A stretch of DNA of 11,256 nucleotides, from the NCBI GenBank assembly GCA_035293045.1, contig DATDOY010000206.1:1-11256 (forward strand). The letters are read 5' to 3'. Under the pieces are notes generated by a model. The model was not told the DNA's origin. It was given only the letters and a program-made list of their open reading frames with translations, and searched no databases. The position numbers were made by a program, and so were the translations under genes. How positions within the stretch are numbered: the stretch's first letter is position 1; the number at the start of each line of letters is the position of its first letter. This DNA comes from DATDOY01 sp035293045 (GTDB lineage Bacteria; Actinomycetota; Acidimicrobiia; IMCC26256; JACPCJ01). Positions 1 to 8,001 of this stretch are shown piece after piece.

Positions 1-19
1 CCCAGCCAAGAACGGGGGG

Positions 20-1492
20 TCACTTGTACGAAACGACCGCGCCGTCACTCGAGATGATGCGGTAGCCGAAACCGCCGACGAGGCGCGCGGCCGCGGCGAC
101 GTCCAGGCCGGCGCCCGCCGCCGAGCCGAGGAACGGCGCGCCGCCGAAGGCGAACACGCCGCCGCGGTTGTCGAAGATCCAGTATCCGGCGTCGCCGGGC
201 CCGGCGACGAGCGCGACGACGTCGGCGAGGCCGATGGTGAGCCCCTGGGCGCGCAGTTCGGGAATCGACCCGAAGTAAAAGCCGTCGCCGAACGTGTGGA
301 TGCCGCCGAGCACGTCGACGAGCCAGTAGCCGAGCCCGGTCGACGTCGCCACGATGGCCACGATCGGCGCGTGACCGATGGGCTGGCCACCGGTGCGGCG
401 CTGCGGCACGGACCCGAAGAACATCGCGTCGCCGAAGGCGTGGACGCCGCCGAACTCGTCGGCGATCCAGTACCCGTTCCCTGAGGCGGTGATGGCGAAC
501 CCGACGACGCGGGCGGCACCCACGGCGAGTCCCGAAGCGCGCCGTTCCGGGAGCGAGCCGAGATACGGGGCATCGCCGAAGGCGAGGACGCCCCCGACCT
601 CGTCGAGCAGCCAGTACCCCTTTCCGGTGCCGGTGGTGTGGATCGCGACGACCCGAGCCGTCCCCACCGATTGACCGATCGCCCGGAGTTGAGGGATCGA
701 GCCGTGGAACTCGGCGCCGAGGGCGAACACGCCCCCGATGCGGTCGGCGAGCCAGGTGCCACCCTGCCCGGCGGGGATGGCGCCGCCGATGATGGGCTGG
801 CCGAGGGGCTGGTCGCGCAGGCTCGGCCCGGCGTGGTCGCGCATCTGCTGGTAGAGCGCCACCACCTTCTGGCCGTACTCGGTACCCGGCGACCAGCGGC
901 CCGAGAGCTCCTCGACGGTGCGCGCCGTGCCCTTGGGGTTGACCAGGTCGAACCGAGGGTCGACGAGGGGCTGCGCCGTCCCCGTCTCCGCGACCGAGGG
1001 GTCTGCGTAGGCCCGGAGGTGCTGGATCTGGGCGCGCACGCCGGTGCGGGCGTCCGGGAACTGGGTGGGATTGCTCGGGGCGCCGAACCCGGCGAAGTTG
1101 TTGTAGTGGGGCGGGACCGTGTCGGAGAAGTTGAAGTACCCAGTCTCGAACACCGCCTGGGCGAAGGCGATGTCGCCGCGGACGCCTTCGGCGGCCCCCT
1201 CCTCGACGAAGAGCTGGGCCAACTGCCGGATCGTGATACCCGACAACCGGTGTGATCGGCCCGTCGACTGGAACCAGGCGGTGATCTGATCGGCGATGAG
1301 GATCGCCCTGCCCATGATCGGCGTCGACGCGGCGTGCGCGGGCGGAGCGACGGCGACGATGGGCAGCGCCACAAGGACCGCCACCACCACCGACCCGACC
1401 CGCGCCGGAAGCCGGCGCCGACGGCGAACAGCCGCGGCGGGGACGGCGGGTCGGACGGCGGGGGGGATCGAGACAGGCATGGAAGGCGCCAT
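20..1492 (-). CDS. Secreted GH73-type glucosaminidase with C-terminal 48-residue repeats
   Basis: 490 residues. A long basic N-region (RRRRR at 23-27), a hydrophobic core (about 33-49) and an AHA-A site near 54 form a Sec signal peptide. Residues about 85-222 resemble the glucosaminidase (GH73) fold that cuts peptidoglycan next to N-acetylglucosamine: E116 in AVFETGYF is the likely catalytic acid, and YNNFAGFGA at 130-138 matches the family's N-x-F-G block. Residues 245-490 are about five repeats of the GYW..D..GGV.AFGD....GS type, probably a beta-rich wall-binding or propeller-like module. It starts 14 bases after the folC stop, so it is probably co-transcribed with valS-folC. Neither ATG at 1492 nor ATG at 1480 has a clear Shine-Dalgarno, so the exact start is uncertain. 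The enzyme class is fairly sure; the substrate and the role of the repeats are inferred. Confidence 0.82.
   Translation of the reverse strand: MAPSMPVSIPPAVRPAVPAAAVRRRRRLPARVGSVVVAVLVALPIVAVAPPAHAASTPIMGRAILIADQITAWFQSTGRSHRLSGITIRQLAQLFVEEGAAEGVRGDIAFAQAVFETGYFNFSDTVPPHYNNFAGFGAPSNPTQFPDARTGVRAQIQHLRAYADPSVAETGTAQPLVDPRFDLVNPKGTARTVEELSGRWSPGTEYGQKVVALYQQMRDHAGPSLRDQPLGQPIIGGAIPAGQGGTWLADRIGGVFALGAEFHGSIPQLRAIGQSVGTARVVAIHTTGTGKGYWLLDEVGGVLAFGDAPYLGSLPERRASGLAVGAARVVGFAITASGNGYWIADEFGGVHAFGDAMFFGSVPQRRTGGQPIGHAPIVAIVATSTGLGYWLVDVLGGIHTFGDGFYFGSIPELRAQGLTIGLADVVALVAGPGDAGYWIFDNRGGVFAFGGAPFLGSAAGAGLDVAAAARLVGGFGYRIISSDGAVVSYK
23..760 (-). repeat. Protein-level tandem repeats, period 48 residues, in the glucosaminidase
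   Basis: Repeats start at residues 245, 292, 340, 388 and 436, with a partial copy from about 476 to the C-terminus. Spacings are 47, 48, 48 and 48 residues. Shared positions are G-Y-W (G-T-W in the first), a D four to five residues on, GG(V/I) then (A/T)FGD, and GS about 21 residues in. The repeats have diverged at DNA level, so this is an old protein module, not a recent tandem array. Confidence 0.85.
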
Positions 1493-1506
1493 TGTGGCCG
1501 CCCGGG

Positions 1507-2862
1507 TCAGCGGGGCACCAACACCGCCCGGGCCGCCCCCACCGTGTAGAGCGATCCCGTCACGACCACCTGACCGTCGTCGGGGGTGACCGCCAGTGCG
1601 CGCGCCAGCGCCTCGGGCACCGAGTCGGCGACGTCGATCATCGCCCGCGGCATCGCCGCGGCCTGGGCGGCGGCGGCGAGCGCCTCCGGGTCGAGAGCGC
1701 GAGGGCTCGGCGGCCTACACACGACGAGGCGCTCCGCTTCGAGAAGCCCGAGCGCTTCGAGCATCTCCTGGGGATCGCGCTCGCGCAGCATCCCGACCAC
1801 CAGCGTCCGGCCCCCGCTGGGAAATTCCTCGGCAAGCGACGCGGCGAGGGCTTCGGCCCCCTCCGCATTGTGGGCGCCGTCGAGGAGTACGAGCGGATGG
1901 CGACCCACGACCTCGAGACGGCCGGGGAGTTCGAGCCCGCCGAACGCCACTTCCGCCACCGAGGCCTCGAAGCGCTCATAGCCGAAGAACGACTCGGCAG
2001 CGGCGAGAGCGCACGCCGCATTGTCGGCCTGGTGCGCACCATGGGCGCGCAGGAACACCTCGTCGTATTCGCCTCCCGGGGCATAGAGGGTGACCAGGCG
2101 TCCCTCGTGGGCCATCGTGTTGGCGCGGACACCGAAGTCGACGTCACGCCGATGGATCCGCGACGGCGTGGGCCCCGCCTCGAACAGTGGGACCAACTCG
2201 GGATCGGTCTCGCCGAGGATGAGGATGGAGCCCTCCTTGACGATGCCCGCCTTTTCTTTGGCGATGCCGTACCGCGTCGGGCCGAGGAATTCGACGTGGT
2301 CGATGCCGATGTTGGTGACGACGGCGACGGTGGCGTCGGCGACGTTGGTGGCATCCCACGTTCCGCCCAGTCCCACCTCGATGACGGCCGCGTCGACGGC
2401 GTTGTCGGCGAACCACATGAAGGCTGCCGCCGTCATGATCTCGAAGAACGTGGGCGTGCGCCCCGTGGCCTCGAGCACGAGGTCCTCCACACCGCGAATG
2501 GCGTCAAGGAGACCGTCGAGCGCCTCATCGTCGATCCATTGCCCGTTCCACTGGAGCCGCTCGTTCACGTGCGTCAGATGCGGGCTCGTGTAGAGCCCGA
2601 CCGAGAGACCCTTCGCCGCGAGCAGCGCAGCCGTCATCCGCGCCGTGCTGCTCTTGCCGTTGGTGCCCGTGACGTGCACGACTGGGTACGCCGTCTGCGG
2701 GTCGCCGAGCACGGCGACGAGATGCTGGATCCGATCGAGGGTCGGCGATGGGACGCTCGCCGACGGATCCGTCAGCCGGTCGCCGCGCTCGAGGTTGACG
2801 TGCGCGTCGAGCCAGTCGCGCGCCGGGCCCGAGCGGCCCTCTGAACGGGAAGCAGGCGTCAC
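1507..2862 (-). CDS. folC: Folylpolyglutamate synthase / dihydrofolate synthase
   Basis: 451 residues from GTG at 2862. The enzyme is an ATP-dependent ligase of the Mur superfamily: it adds glutamate to dihydropteroate and/or to reduced folates in the cytoplasm, which retains the cofactor. Visible motifs are the P-loop VTGTNGKSS (64-72), YTSPHL (91-96), EVGLGG at 162-167 followed by DATN, NIGIDHVEFLG (184-194), the IAKEKAGIVK block (200-209) with the family's modified lysine, and LDGAHN (327-332). Its GTG start overlaps the valS stop (GTGA, 2862-2859). There is no clear Shine-Dalgarno, so translation is probably coupled to valS. The frame stays open upstream across valS, but family homology begins only just after this GTG. 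Two motif positions differ from the usual form: EVGLGGTWDATN for EVGLGGRLDATN, and DGAHNAE for DGAHNP. Confidence 0.93.
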   Translation of the reverse strand: MTPASRSEGRSGPARDWLDAHVNLERGDRLTDPSASVPSPTLDRIQHLVAVLGDPQTAYPVVHVTGTNGKSSTARMTAALLAAKGLSVGLYTSPHLTHVNERLQWNGQWIDDEALDGLLDAIRGVEDLVLEATGRTPTFFEIMTAAAFMWFADNAVDAAVIEVGLGGTWDATNVADATVAVVTNIGIDHVEFLGPTRYGIAKEKAGIVKEGSILILGETDPELVPLFEAGPTPSRIHRRDVDFGVRANTMAHEGRLVTLYAPGGEYDEVFLRAHGAHQADNAACALAAAESFFGYERFEASVAEVAFGGLELPGRLEVVGRHPLVLLDGAHNAEGAEALAASLAEEFPSGGRTLVVGMLRERDPQEMLEALGLLEAERLVVCRPPSPRALDPEALAAAAQAAAMPRAMIDVADSVPEALARALAVTPDDGQVVVTGSLYTVGAARAVLVPR

Positions 2863-5525
2863 CCGAAGAGCGCCCGTTGCGCCCGCAGCGCGTCGAGGGC
2901 GTCGGCGGCCTCGGCCTCCTTGCGCCGCTCCTTTTCGACGACGTCGGCCGGCGCCTTCGCCACGAACCCGTCGCTGGCGAGCTTGGCCCGCACCCGTTCG
3001 AGATCGGCGTTGAGCTTGCCGATCTGGCGATCGATCTGGCTGCGGGCGGCCTCGACATCCACGAGCCCCTCCAGCGGAATGATCACCTCGGCTCCCGCCG
3101 CCACCATGCGGTGTTCTCCCTCCTGGGGGGCGCGCTCGGTCTCGAGCACGACGGCGTCGAGACCCGCGAGCGCCAGGATCTCCGCCTCGACGGACGCGAG
3201 CACGTCGCGCTGGCGATCGTCGGCGGGAACGACATGGACGGGGAACCGTTTCGACGGAGGGATGGTCTGCTCCGAACGGAAGGTGCGCACGGCGGTGACG
3301 ATCTCGACGACCGCCCCCATGGCGGTTTCGGCGTCGGGGGCGCGCGGGAGTCCGTCGGCCTGGGGCCACCGCGCCACGATGCACAGGCCGTCGCCGCCGA
3401 GACGCTCCCACAGCTCCTCGGTGGCGAACGGCACGACCGGATGCAACAGCCGCAGCACGTTCGACAGCACGTGACCGAGGACGGCCTGGGTGCGCGCTCG
3501 CTCGGCGCCACCGGCGTTGAGGGGGAGCTTCGCCAGCTCGATGTACCAGTCGCAGAACTCGCCCCAGGTAAAGGCGTAGAGGTCGCGCAGGGCCTCGGCG
3601 AAGTCGTACTCGGTGAACCCGCGCTCGACGCTCTCGATCACCGTGGCGAGGCGCGAGAGGATCCAGCGGTCGGCGAGGGCGAGGTCGTCGGGAAGCCCCG
3701 CGGCCTCGATGGCGGAGAGTGTCTGACCGTCGAGGTTCTGGTGCACGAAGCGCGACGCGTTCCAGAGCTTGTTGATGAACTTGCGGCCGCCGTCGACCCA
3801 CTCCTCGGCCAGCGGCACGTCCTGGCCGGGGCTGGCCGCCCGTGTCAGGGCGAACCGGAGGGCGTCAGCGCCGTAGCGTCCCGCCAACTCGAGCGGATCG
3901 ACCACGTTGCCGAAGCTCTTGGACATCTTGCGACCGTCGGCGTCACGCACGAGGCCGTGGATGGCGACCTGGGCGAAGGGCACGTCGCCGGCGAAGTGGA
4001 TCCCCATCTGCATCATCCGTGCCACCCAGAACGTGATGATGTCGAAGCCCGTGTGGAGGACGGCGTTGGGGTAGTAGCGCCGGAGATCGGCGGTGTCGTC
4101 GGGCCAGCCCAGCGTCGTGAACGGCCAGAGGGCGCTCGAGAACCAGGTGTCAAGGACGTCCTCGTCCTGGGTGATCTCCTTCGACCCGCACTCGCCGCAC
4201 GCCACCGCTTCGTCCATCGAGACGGTCACATGACCGTCCGGGCAGTACCAGGCGGGGATGCGGTGACCCCACCAGATCTGGCGGCTGACGCACCAGTCCC
4301 GAAGGTTCTCCATCCAGTCGAAGTAGAGCTTCTCCCATCGCTCCGGGATGAACCGCGTGCGGTCGTCCTTCACGGCGTCGATGGCGGGAATCGTGAGCGG
4401 CCGCACGCGCACGAACCACTGCAACGAGAGCCGCGGCTCGACGACCGTGTGGCAGCGGTAGCAGTGCCCGATGGCGTGGTGATGCGCCTCCACCTTTTCA
4501 AGAAGGCGGGCCTCCTCGAGGGCCTCCTTGACCGACATGCGGGCCGAGAAGCGGTCTTGGCCAACGAATCGCTCGCCGCCGGCCTCGGTGATGTTGGCGC
4601 TCTCGTCGAAGATGTCGATGGCCTCGAGATCGTGGCGCTGCGCGATGTCGAAGTCGTTGGGATCGTGCGCGGGGGTGACCTTGACCGCACCGGTGCCGAA
4701 CTCCGGATCGACGACGTCGTCGGCCACCACGACGAGTTCGCGATCGAAGAACGGGTGCTTGAGCGTCTTGCCGACCGCGTCGCGATACCGGTCGTCGTCG
4801 GGGTTCACGGCGACGGCGGTGTCGCCGAGCATCGTCTCGGCCCGCGTGGTGGCGACCGTGACGTGGCCCGTCCCGTCGGTGAACGGGTACCGGAAGTAGC
4901 AGAGCTCGCCCTCCACCTCTTCGTGTTCGACTTCGATGTCGGAGAGGGCGGTGTGACAGCGCGGGCACCAGTTGATGATGCGGTTGGCGCGGTAGATCAA
5001 GTCCTCTTCGTAGAGGCCCACGAAGACGAGGCGGACGGCGTGCGACAGGCCCTCGTCCATCGTGAAGCGCTCCCGCGACCAGTCGCACGAGCTGCCCATG
5101 CGCCGCATCTGCTGGGTGATCTGGCCGCCGGACTCCTCTTTGAATCGCCACACGCGCTCGATGAAGGACTGACGGCCGAGGTCGTGGCGGTTGAGGCCTT
5201 CTTTGGCGATCTCCCGCTCGACGACGTTCTGGGTGGCGATGCCGGCGTGGTCGGTGCCGGGGAGCCACAACGCCGCATAGCCCTGCATGCGCCGGTGGCG
5301 GATGGTGGCATCGATCAGCGCGTGCTCGAACGCGTGGCCCATGTGCAGCGAGCCGGTGACGTTGGGCGGGGGGATGACGATGCAAAACGGCTCGCCGTCG
5401 GGGTTGACCTCGGGCGAGAAGACTCCCGCTTCCTCCCACACCGCGTACCAGCGCGTCTCGGCCGGCGCGGGGTCGTACGCCTTGGGGAACTCCGGGGTGG
5501 CGGAGGGCTCAGCGGCGGCGGGCAT
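2859..5525 (-). CDS. valS: Valyl-tRNA synthetase
   Basis: 888 residues, the normal length for a bacterial class I ValRS, which charges tRNA-Val in the cytoplasm and clears mischarged threonine. Seen in order: the ATP-binding HIGH motif as HMGH (61-64) after PPPNVTGSL; CPRC (187-190); the CP1 editing domain with TTRAETMLGDTAV (226-238); CYRC (355-358); WCVSRQIWWGHRIPAW (411-426); KMSKS (533-537); an anticodon-binding helical domain (about 615-760); and a charged C-terminal coiled coil (about 823-888) typical of ValRS. I start at ATG 5525 (MPAAAEPS); the in-frame extension to 5564 adds 13 residues with no family support and would overlap the promoter-like hexamer. There is no Shine-Dalgarno before ATG 5525. 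The stop overlaps the folC start by 4 bases. Confidence 0.97.
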   Translation of the reverse strand: MPAAAEPSATPEFPKAYDPAPAETRWYAVWEEAGVFSPEVNPDGEPFCIVIPPPNVTGSLHMGHAFEHALIDATIRHRRMQGYAALWLPGTDHAGIATQNVVEREIAKEGLNRHDLGRQSFIERVWRFKEESGGQITQQMRRMGSSCDWSRERFTMDEGLSHAVRLVFVGLYEEDLIYRANRIINWCPRCHTALSDIEVEHEEVEGELCYFRYPFTDGTGHVTVATTRAETMLGDTAVAVNPDDDRYRDAVGKTLKHPFFDRELVVVADDVVDPEFGTGAVKVTPAHDPNDFDIAQRHDLEAIDIFDESANITEAGGERFVGQDRFSARMSVKEALEEARLLEKVEAHHHAIGHCYRCHTVVEPRLSLQWFVRVRPLTIPAIDAVKDDRTRFIPERWEKLYFDWMENLRDWCVSRQIWWGHRIPAWYCPDGHVTVSMDEAVACGECGSKEITQDEDVLDTWFSSALWPFTTLGWPDDTADLRRYYPNAVLHTGFDIITFWVARMMQMGIHFAGDVPFAQVAIHGLVRDADGRKMSKSFGNVVDPLELAGRYGADALRFALTRAASPGQDVPLAEEWVDGGRKFINKLWNASRFVHQNLDGQTLSAIEAAGLPDDLALADRWILSRLATVIESVERGFTEYDFAEALRDLYAFTWGEFCDWYIELAKLPLNAGGAERARTQAVLGHVLSNVLRLLHPVVPFATEELWERLGGDGLCIVARWPQADGLPRAPDAETAMGAVVEIVTAVRTFRSEQTIPPSKRFPVHVVPADDRQRDVLASVEAEILALAGLDAVVLETERAPQEGEHRMVAAGAEVIIPLEGLVDVEAARSQIDRQIGKLNADLERVRAKLASDGFVAKAPADVVEKERRKEAEAADALDALRAQRALFG

Positions 5526-5533
5526 GGCGCGTG

Positions 5534-5564
5534 AGTGTACGGGCCTCACCCGCGAAGCCCTCAA
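5534..5564 (-). promoter_or_regulatory. Putative valS promoter giving a leaderless or near-leaderless mRNA
   Basis: On the minus strand TACACT (5539-5534) fits the TANNNT -10 pattern and is followed by 8 bases and then the valS ATG. TTGAGG (5564-5559) is a 4/6 match to a -35, with a long 19-base spacer. Transcription would begin at or within a base or two of the ATG, which agrees with the missing Shine-Dalgarno. This rests on motif reading alone. Confidence 0.4.
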
Positions 5565-5576
5565 GAATCTTCTCGG

Positions 5577-6080
5577 CTACGCGGCGAGGGCCTTCACGCG
5601 ATCGGCGGCGAAGTGGCCGACCTCGACCACCTTCCTTTCCGCCTGCTTGGCGAGCGGCCGGGCCTGTTCGGCGGCGCGCTCGGCCGCCTTCTCGATGACC
5701 GGAGCCGCGCGCTTGGCCGCGTCCTCGGCGTACTGGCGCGCCTTGCGTCCCGCCTCGGCGACGTGGGGGCGCGCCTGTTCGATGGCTCGCTCCACGGCGG
5801 GCCGGGCGAGTTCTCCGGCCGCGACCGCGGCTGCGGCTGCTTGGCCGGCGAGGTCGCGTATGCGGGCCTGGGCCATCACCTTCTTGGTCCGCTTGGCCTT
5901 CGAGCGGCGGGCGAGGACGACGCCGACGACGAGTCCGCCGGCCGCGCCGTAGGCCGCGCCGGTCTTGGCGGCGGTCATCGCGGCGTCGCTCGAGGGCTCG
6001 CCGTCCTTGTAGGCGCGGTACCAGGAAATGGCCCCGCCCCCGATTGCGCCGACGAGAAGTGCCTTCACAACTTTGTTCAT
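5577..6080 (-). CDS. Membrane-anchored Ala-rich protein with 11-residue helical repeats
   Basis: 167 residues from ATG 6080, chosen because GGAGG (6089-6085) sits 4 bases upstream; an extension to 6119 lacks this support. Two Gly/Ala-rich hydrophobic stretches (4-20 and about 40-57) could insert in or lie on the membrane and are followed by a basic patch (RRSKAKRTKK, 58-67). Residues 92-157 are six consecutive 11-residue units rich in Ala, Arg and Glu, with A-R-P opening the first two. Such 11-mers form long amphipathic helices in group 3 LEA proteins, apolipoproteins and similar lipid- or stress-associated proteins. I do not recognise the gene. A role at the envelope, perhaps under stress, is inferred from the repeat type and the divergent osmC. 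It ends 51 bases before the valS start. Confidence 0.75.
   Translation of the reverse strand: MNKVVKALLVGAIGGGAISWYRAYKDGEPSSDAAMTAAKTGAAYGAAGGLVVGVVLARRSKAKRTKKVMAQARIRDLAGQAAAAAVAAGELARPAVERAIEQARPHVAEAGRKARQYAEDAAKRAAPVIEKAAERAAEQARPLAKQAERKVVEVGHFAADRVKALAA
5610..5807 (-). repeat. Six 11-residue (33-base) repeats within the Ala-rich membrane protein
   Basis: Units begin at residues 92, 103, 114, 125, 136 and 147 of the protein starting at 6080. The first five read ARPAVERAIEQ, ARPHVAEAGRK, ARQYAEDAAKR, AAPVIEKAAER and AAEQARPLAKQ. Alanine opens each unit and hydrophobic residues fall on one face, as expected for an 11/3 helix. Confidence 0.8.
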
Positions 6081-6166
6081 GGTTCCTCCAGCGGGCAGGC
6101 TCTCAGGGACTGTACCCATGAGCCGAGGTTTTTGCTCTTGTCCCGGCTCACCATCGAGGAGGACTT
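6081..6166. promoter_or_regulatory. Divergent promoter region with a 7-base dyad upstream of osmC
   Basis: This 86-base gap separates the start codons of the Ala-rich protein gene (minus) and osmC (plus), so it must hold any promoters of their own. It contains TGAGCCG at 6119-6125 and its exact reverse complement CGGCTCA at 6144-6150, separated by 18 bases including a T run. This could be an operator or a leader hairpin for osmC. On the minus strand TACAGT lies about 28 bases before ATG 6080 and could be its -10. No convincing -35 is visible for either gene. Confidence 0.4.
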
Positions 6167-6601
6167 ATGCCCGCTCCGCGCACCGCCACGGCCCGCTGGG
6201 ACGGAAGTATCGGCGACGGCAAAGGAACGATGGCGTTCGGCAGCGGCGCCTACGAAGGTGAGTACTCCGCGACGTCACGCTTCGAGGACGACCCCGGCAC
6301 CAATCCGGAGGAGTTGATCGCGGCCGCCCACGCCGGCTGCTTCTCGATGGCCCTCGCCGCGGCGCTGACCCGCGCCGGCACGCCCCCGACCCGGATCGAC
6401 ACCAAGGCCAAGGTGCACCTCGAAAAGGTCGAGGACGCGTGGACCATCACCAAGATCGAACTCGACACCGAGGGCGAGGTCCCGGGCATCGACCAGAAGG
6501 CGTTTCTCGAAGCCGCCGAGGGCGCCAAGAAGGGGTGCCCGGTGTCGCGGGCGCTCGCCGGCGTCGCCGAGGTGAAGCTCAACGCCACCCACGTCGCCTG
6601 A
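6167..6601 (+). CDS. osmC: OsmC-type peroxiredoxin-like hydroperoxide reductase
   Basis: 144 residues, the usual OsmC length. Members reduce organic hydroperoxides and H2O2 through a catalytic cysteine pair and are induced by osmotic or oxidative stress. The start is fixed by GAGGAGGA at 6156-6163, 3 bases before the ATG, the strongest ribosome binding site in the window. Key residues are present: R38 in SRFE, E48/E49 in NPEELIAAAHAGCFSMAL, the peroxidatic C58, and the second cysteine C124 in KKGCPVSRAL. The NPEELIAAAHAGCFSMAL block is close to E. coli OsmC rather than Ohr. It is a cytoplasmic protein with no signal peptide. It is divergent from the Ala-rich protein gene and convergent with clpX, and is probably monocistronic. 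Confidence 0.93.
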   Translation: MPAPRTATARWDGSIGDGKGTMAFGSGAYEGEYSATSRFEDDPGTNPEELIAAAHAGCFSMALAAALTRAGTPPTRIDTKAKVHLEKVEDAWTITKIELDTEGEVPGIDQKAFLEAAEGAKKGCPVSRALAGVAEVKLNATHVA

Positions 6602-6617
6602 AAACCATGTCGCCCCG

Positions 6618-6637
6618 ACGCGCCATGTCCGGCGCGT
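6618..6637 (+). terminator. Hairpin after osmC, likely terminator
   Basis: ACGCGCC (6618-6624), a 6-base loop and GGCGCGT (6631-6637) form a perfect 7-bp GC-rich stem 16 bases after the osmC stop, followed by GGGTTATTC. The T tract is short, but the position between two convergent genes supports a terminator. It may also act on the opposite strand for clpX transcripts. Confidence 0.55.
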
Positions 6638-6681
6638 GGGTTATTCAAGGGCGAGCGCCAGCGAGCCCGGCGATATTGCGG

Positions 6682-6703
6682 AAACGCGACCGATAGGGAG
6701 CGT

Positions 6704-6705
<2 letters not shown>
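6682..6705 (-). terminator. Weak hairpin overlapping the clpX stop codon
   Basis: On the minus strand AAACGC (6705-6700, beginning inside the TAA stop) and GCGTTT (6687-6682) form a 6-bp stem with a 12-base loop. There is no real T run after it, so it may be a weak terminator or simply an mRNA end structure of the tig-clpP-clpX operon. Confidence 0.25.
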
Positions 6706-7969
<1,264 letters not shown>

Positions 7970-8001
7970 CGGGTCCCCCCTCTCTCGCTACGTGTGGTCC
8001 G

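Noticed and set aside
20..1492. Twin-arginine (Tat) signal on the glucosaminidase
   Set aside because: There is a run of arginines, but it is not followed by the x-F-L-K-like Tat motif; a Sec signal peptide with AHA cleavage fits better.
1492..2844. A 450-codon plus-strand open frame opposite folC
   Set aside because: Antisense shadow of folC with no start context, no domain and Arg/Asp/Gly-biased composition.
2863..3801. Upstream extension of the folC frame inside valS
   Set aside because: The extension is an out-of-frame reading of valS, rich in Arg and without homology; FolC sequence begins just after the GTG at 2862.
2877..5534. An 885-codon open frame on the plus strand covering nearly all of valS
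   Set aside because: It is the antisense of a full-length, motif-complete ValRS. Long antisense frames are expected where GC-rich third positions suppress stops, and the translation is a low-complexity mix with no recognisable domain.
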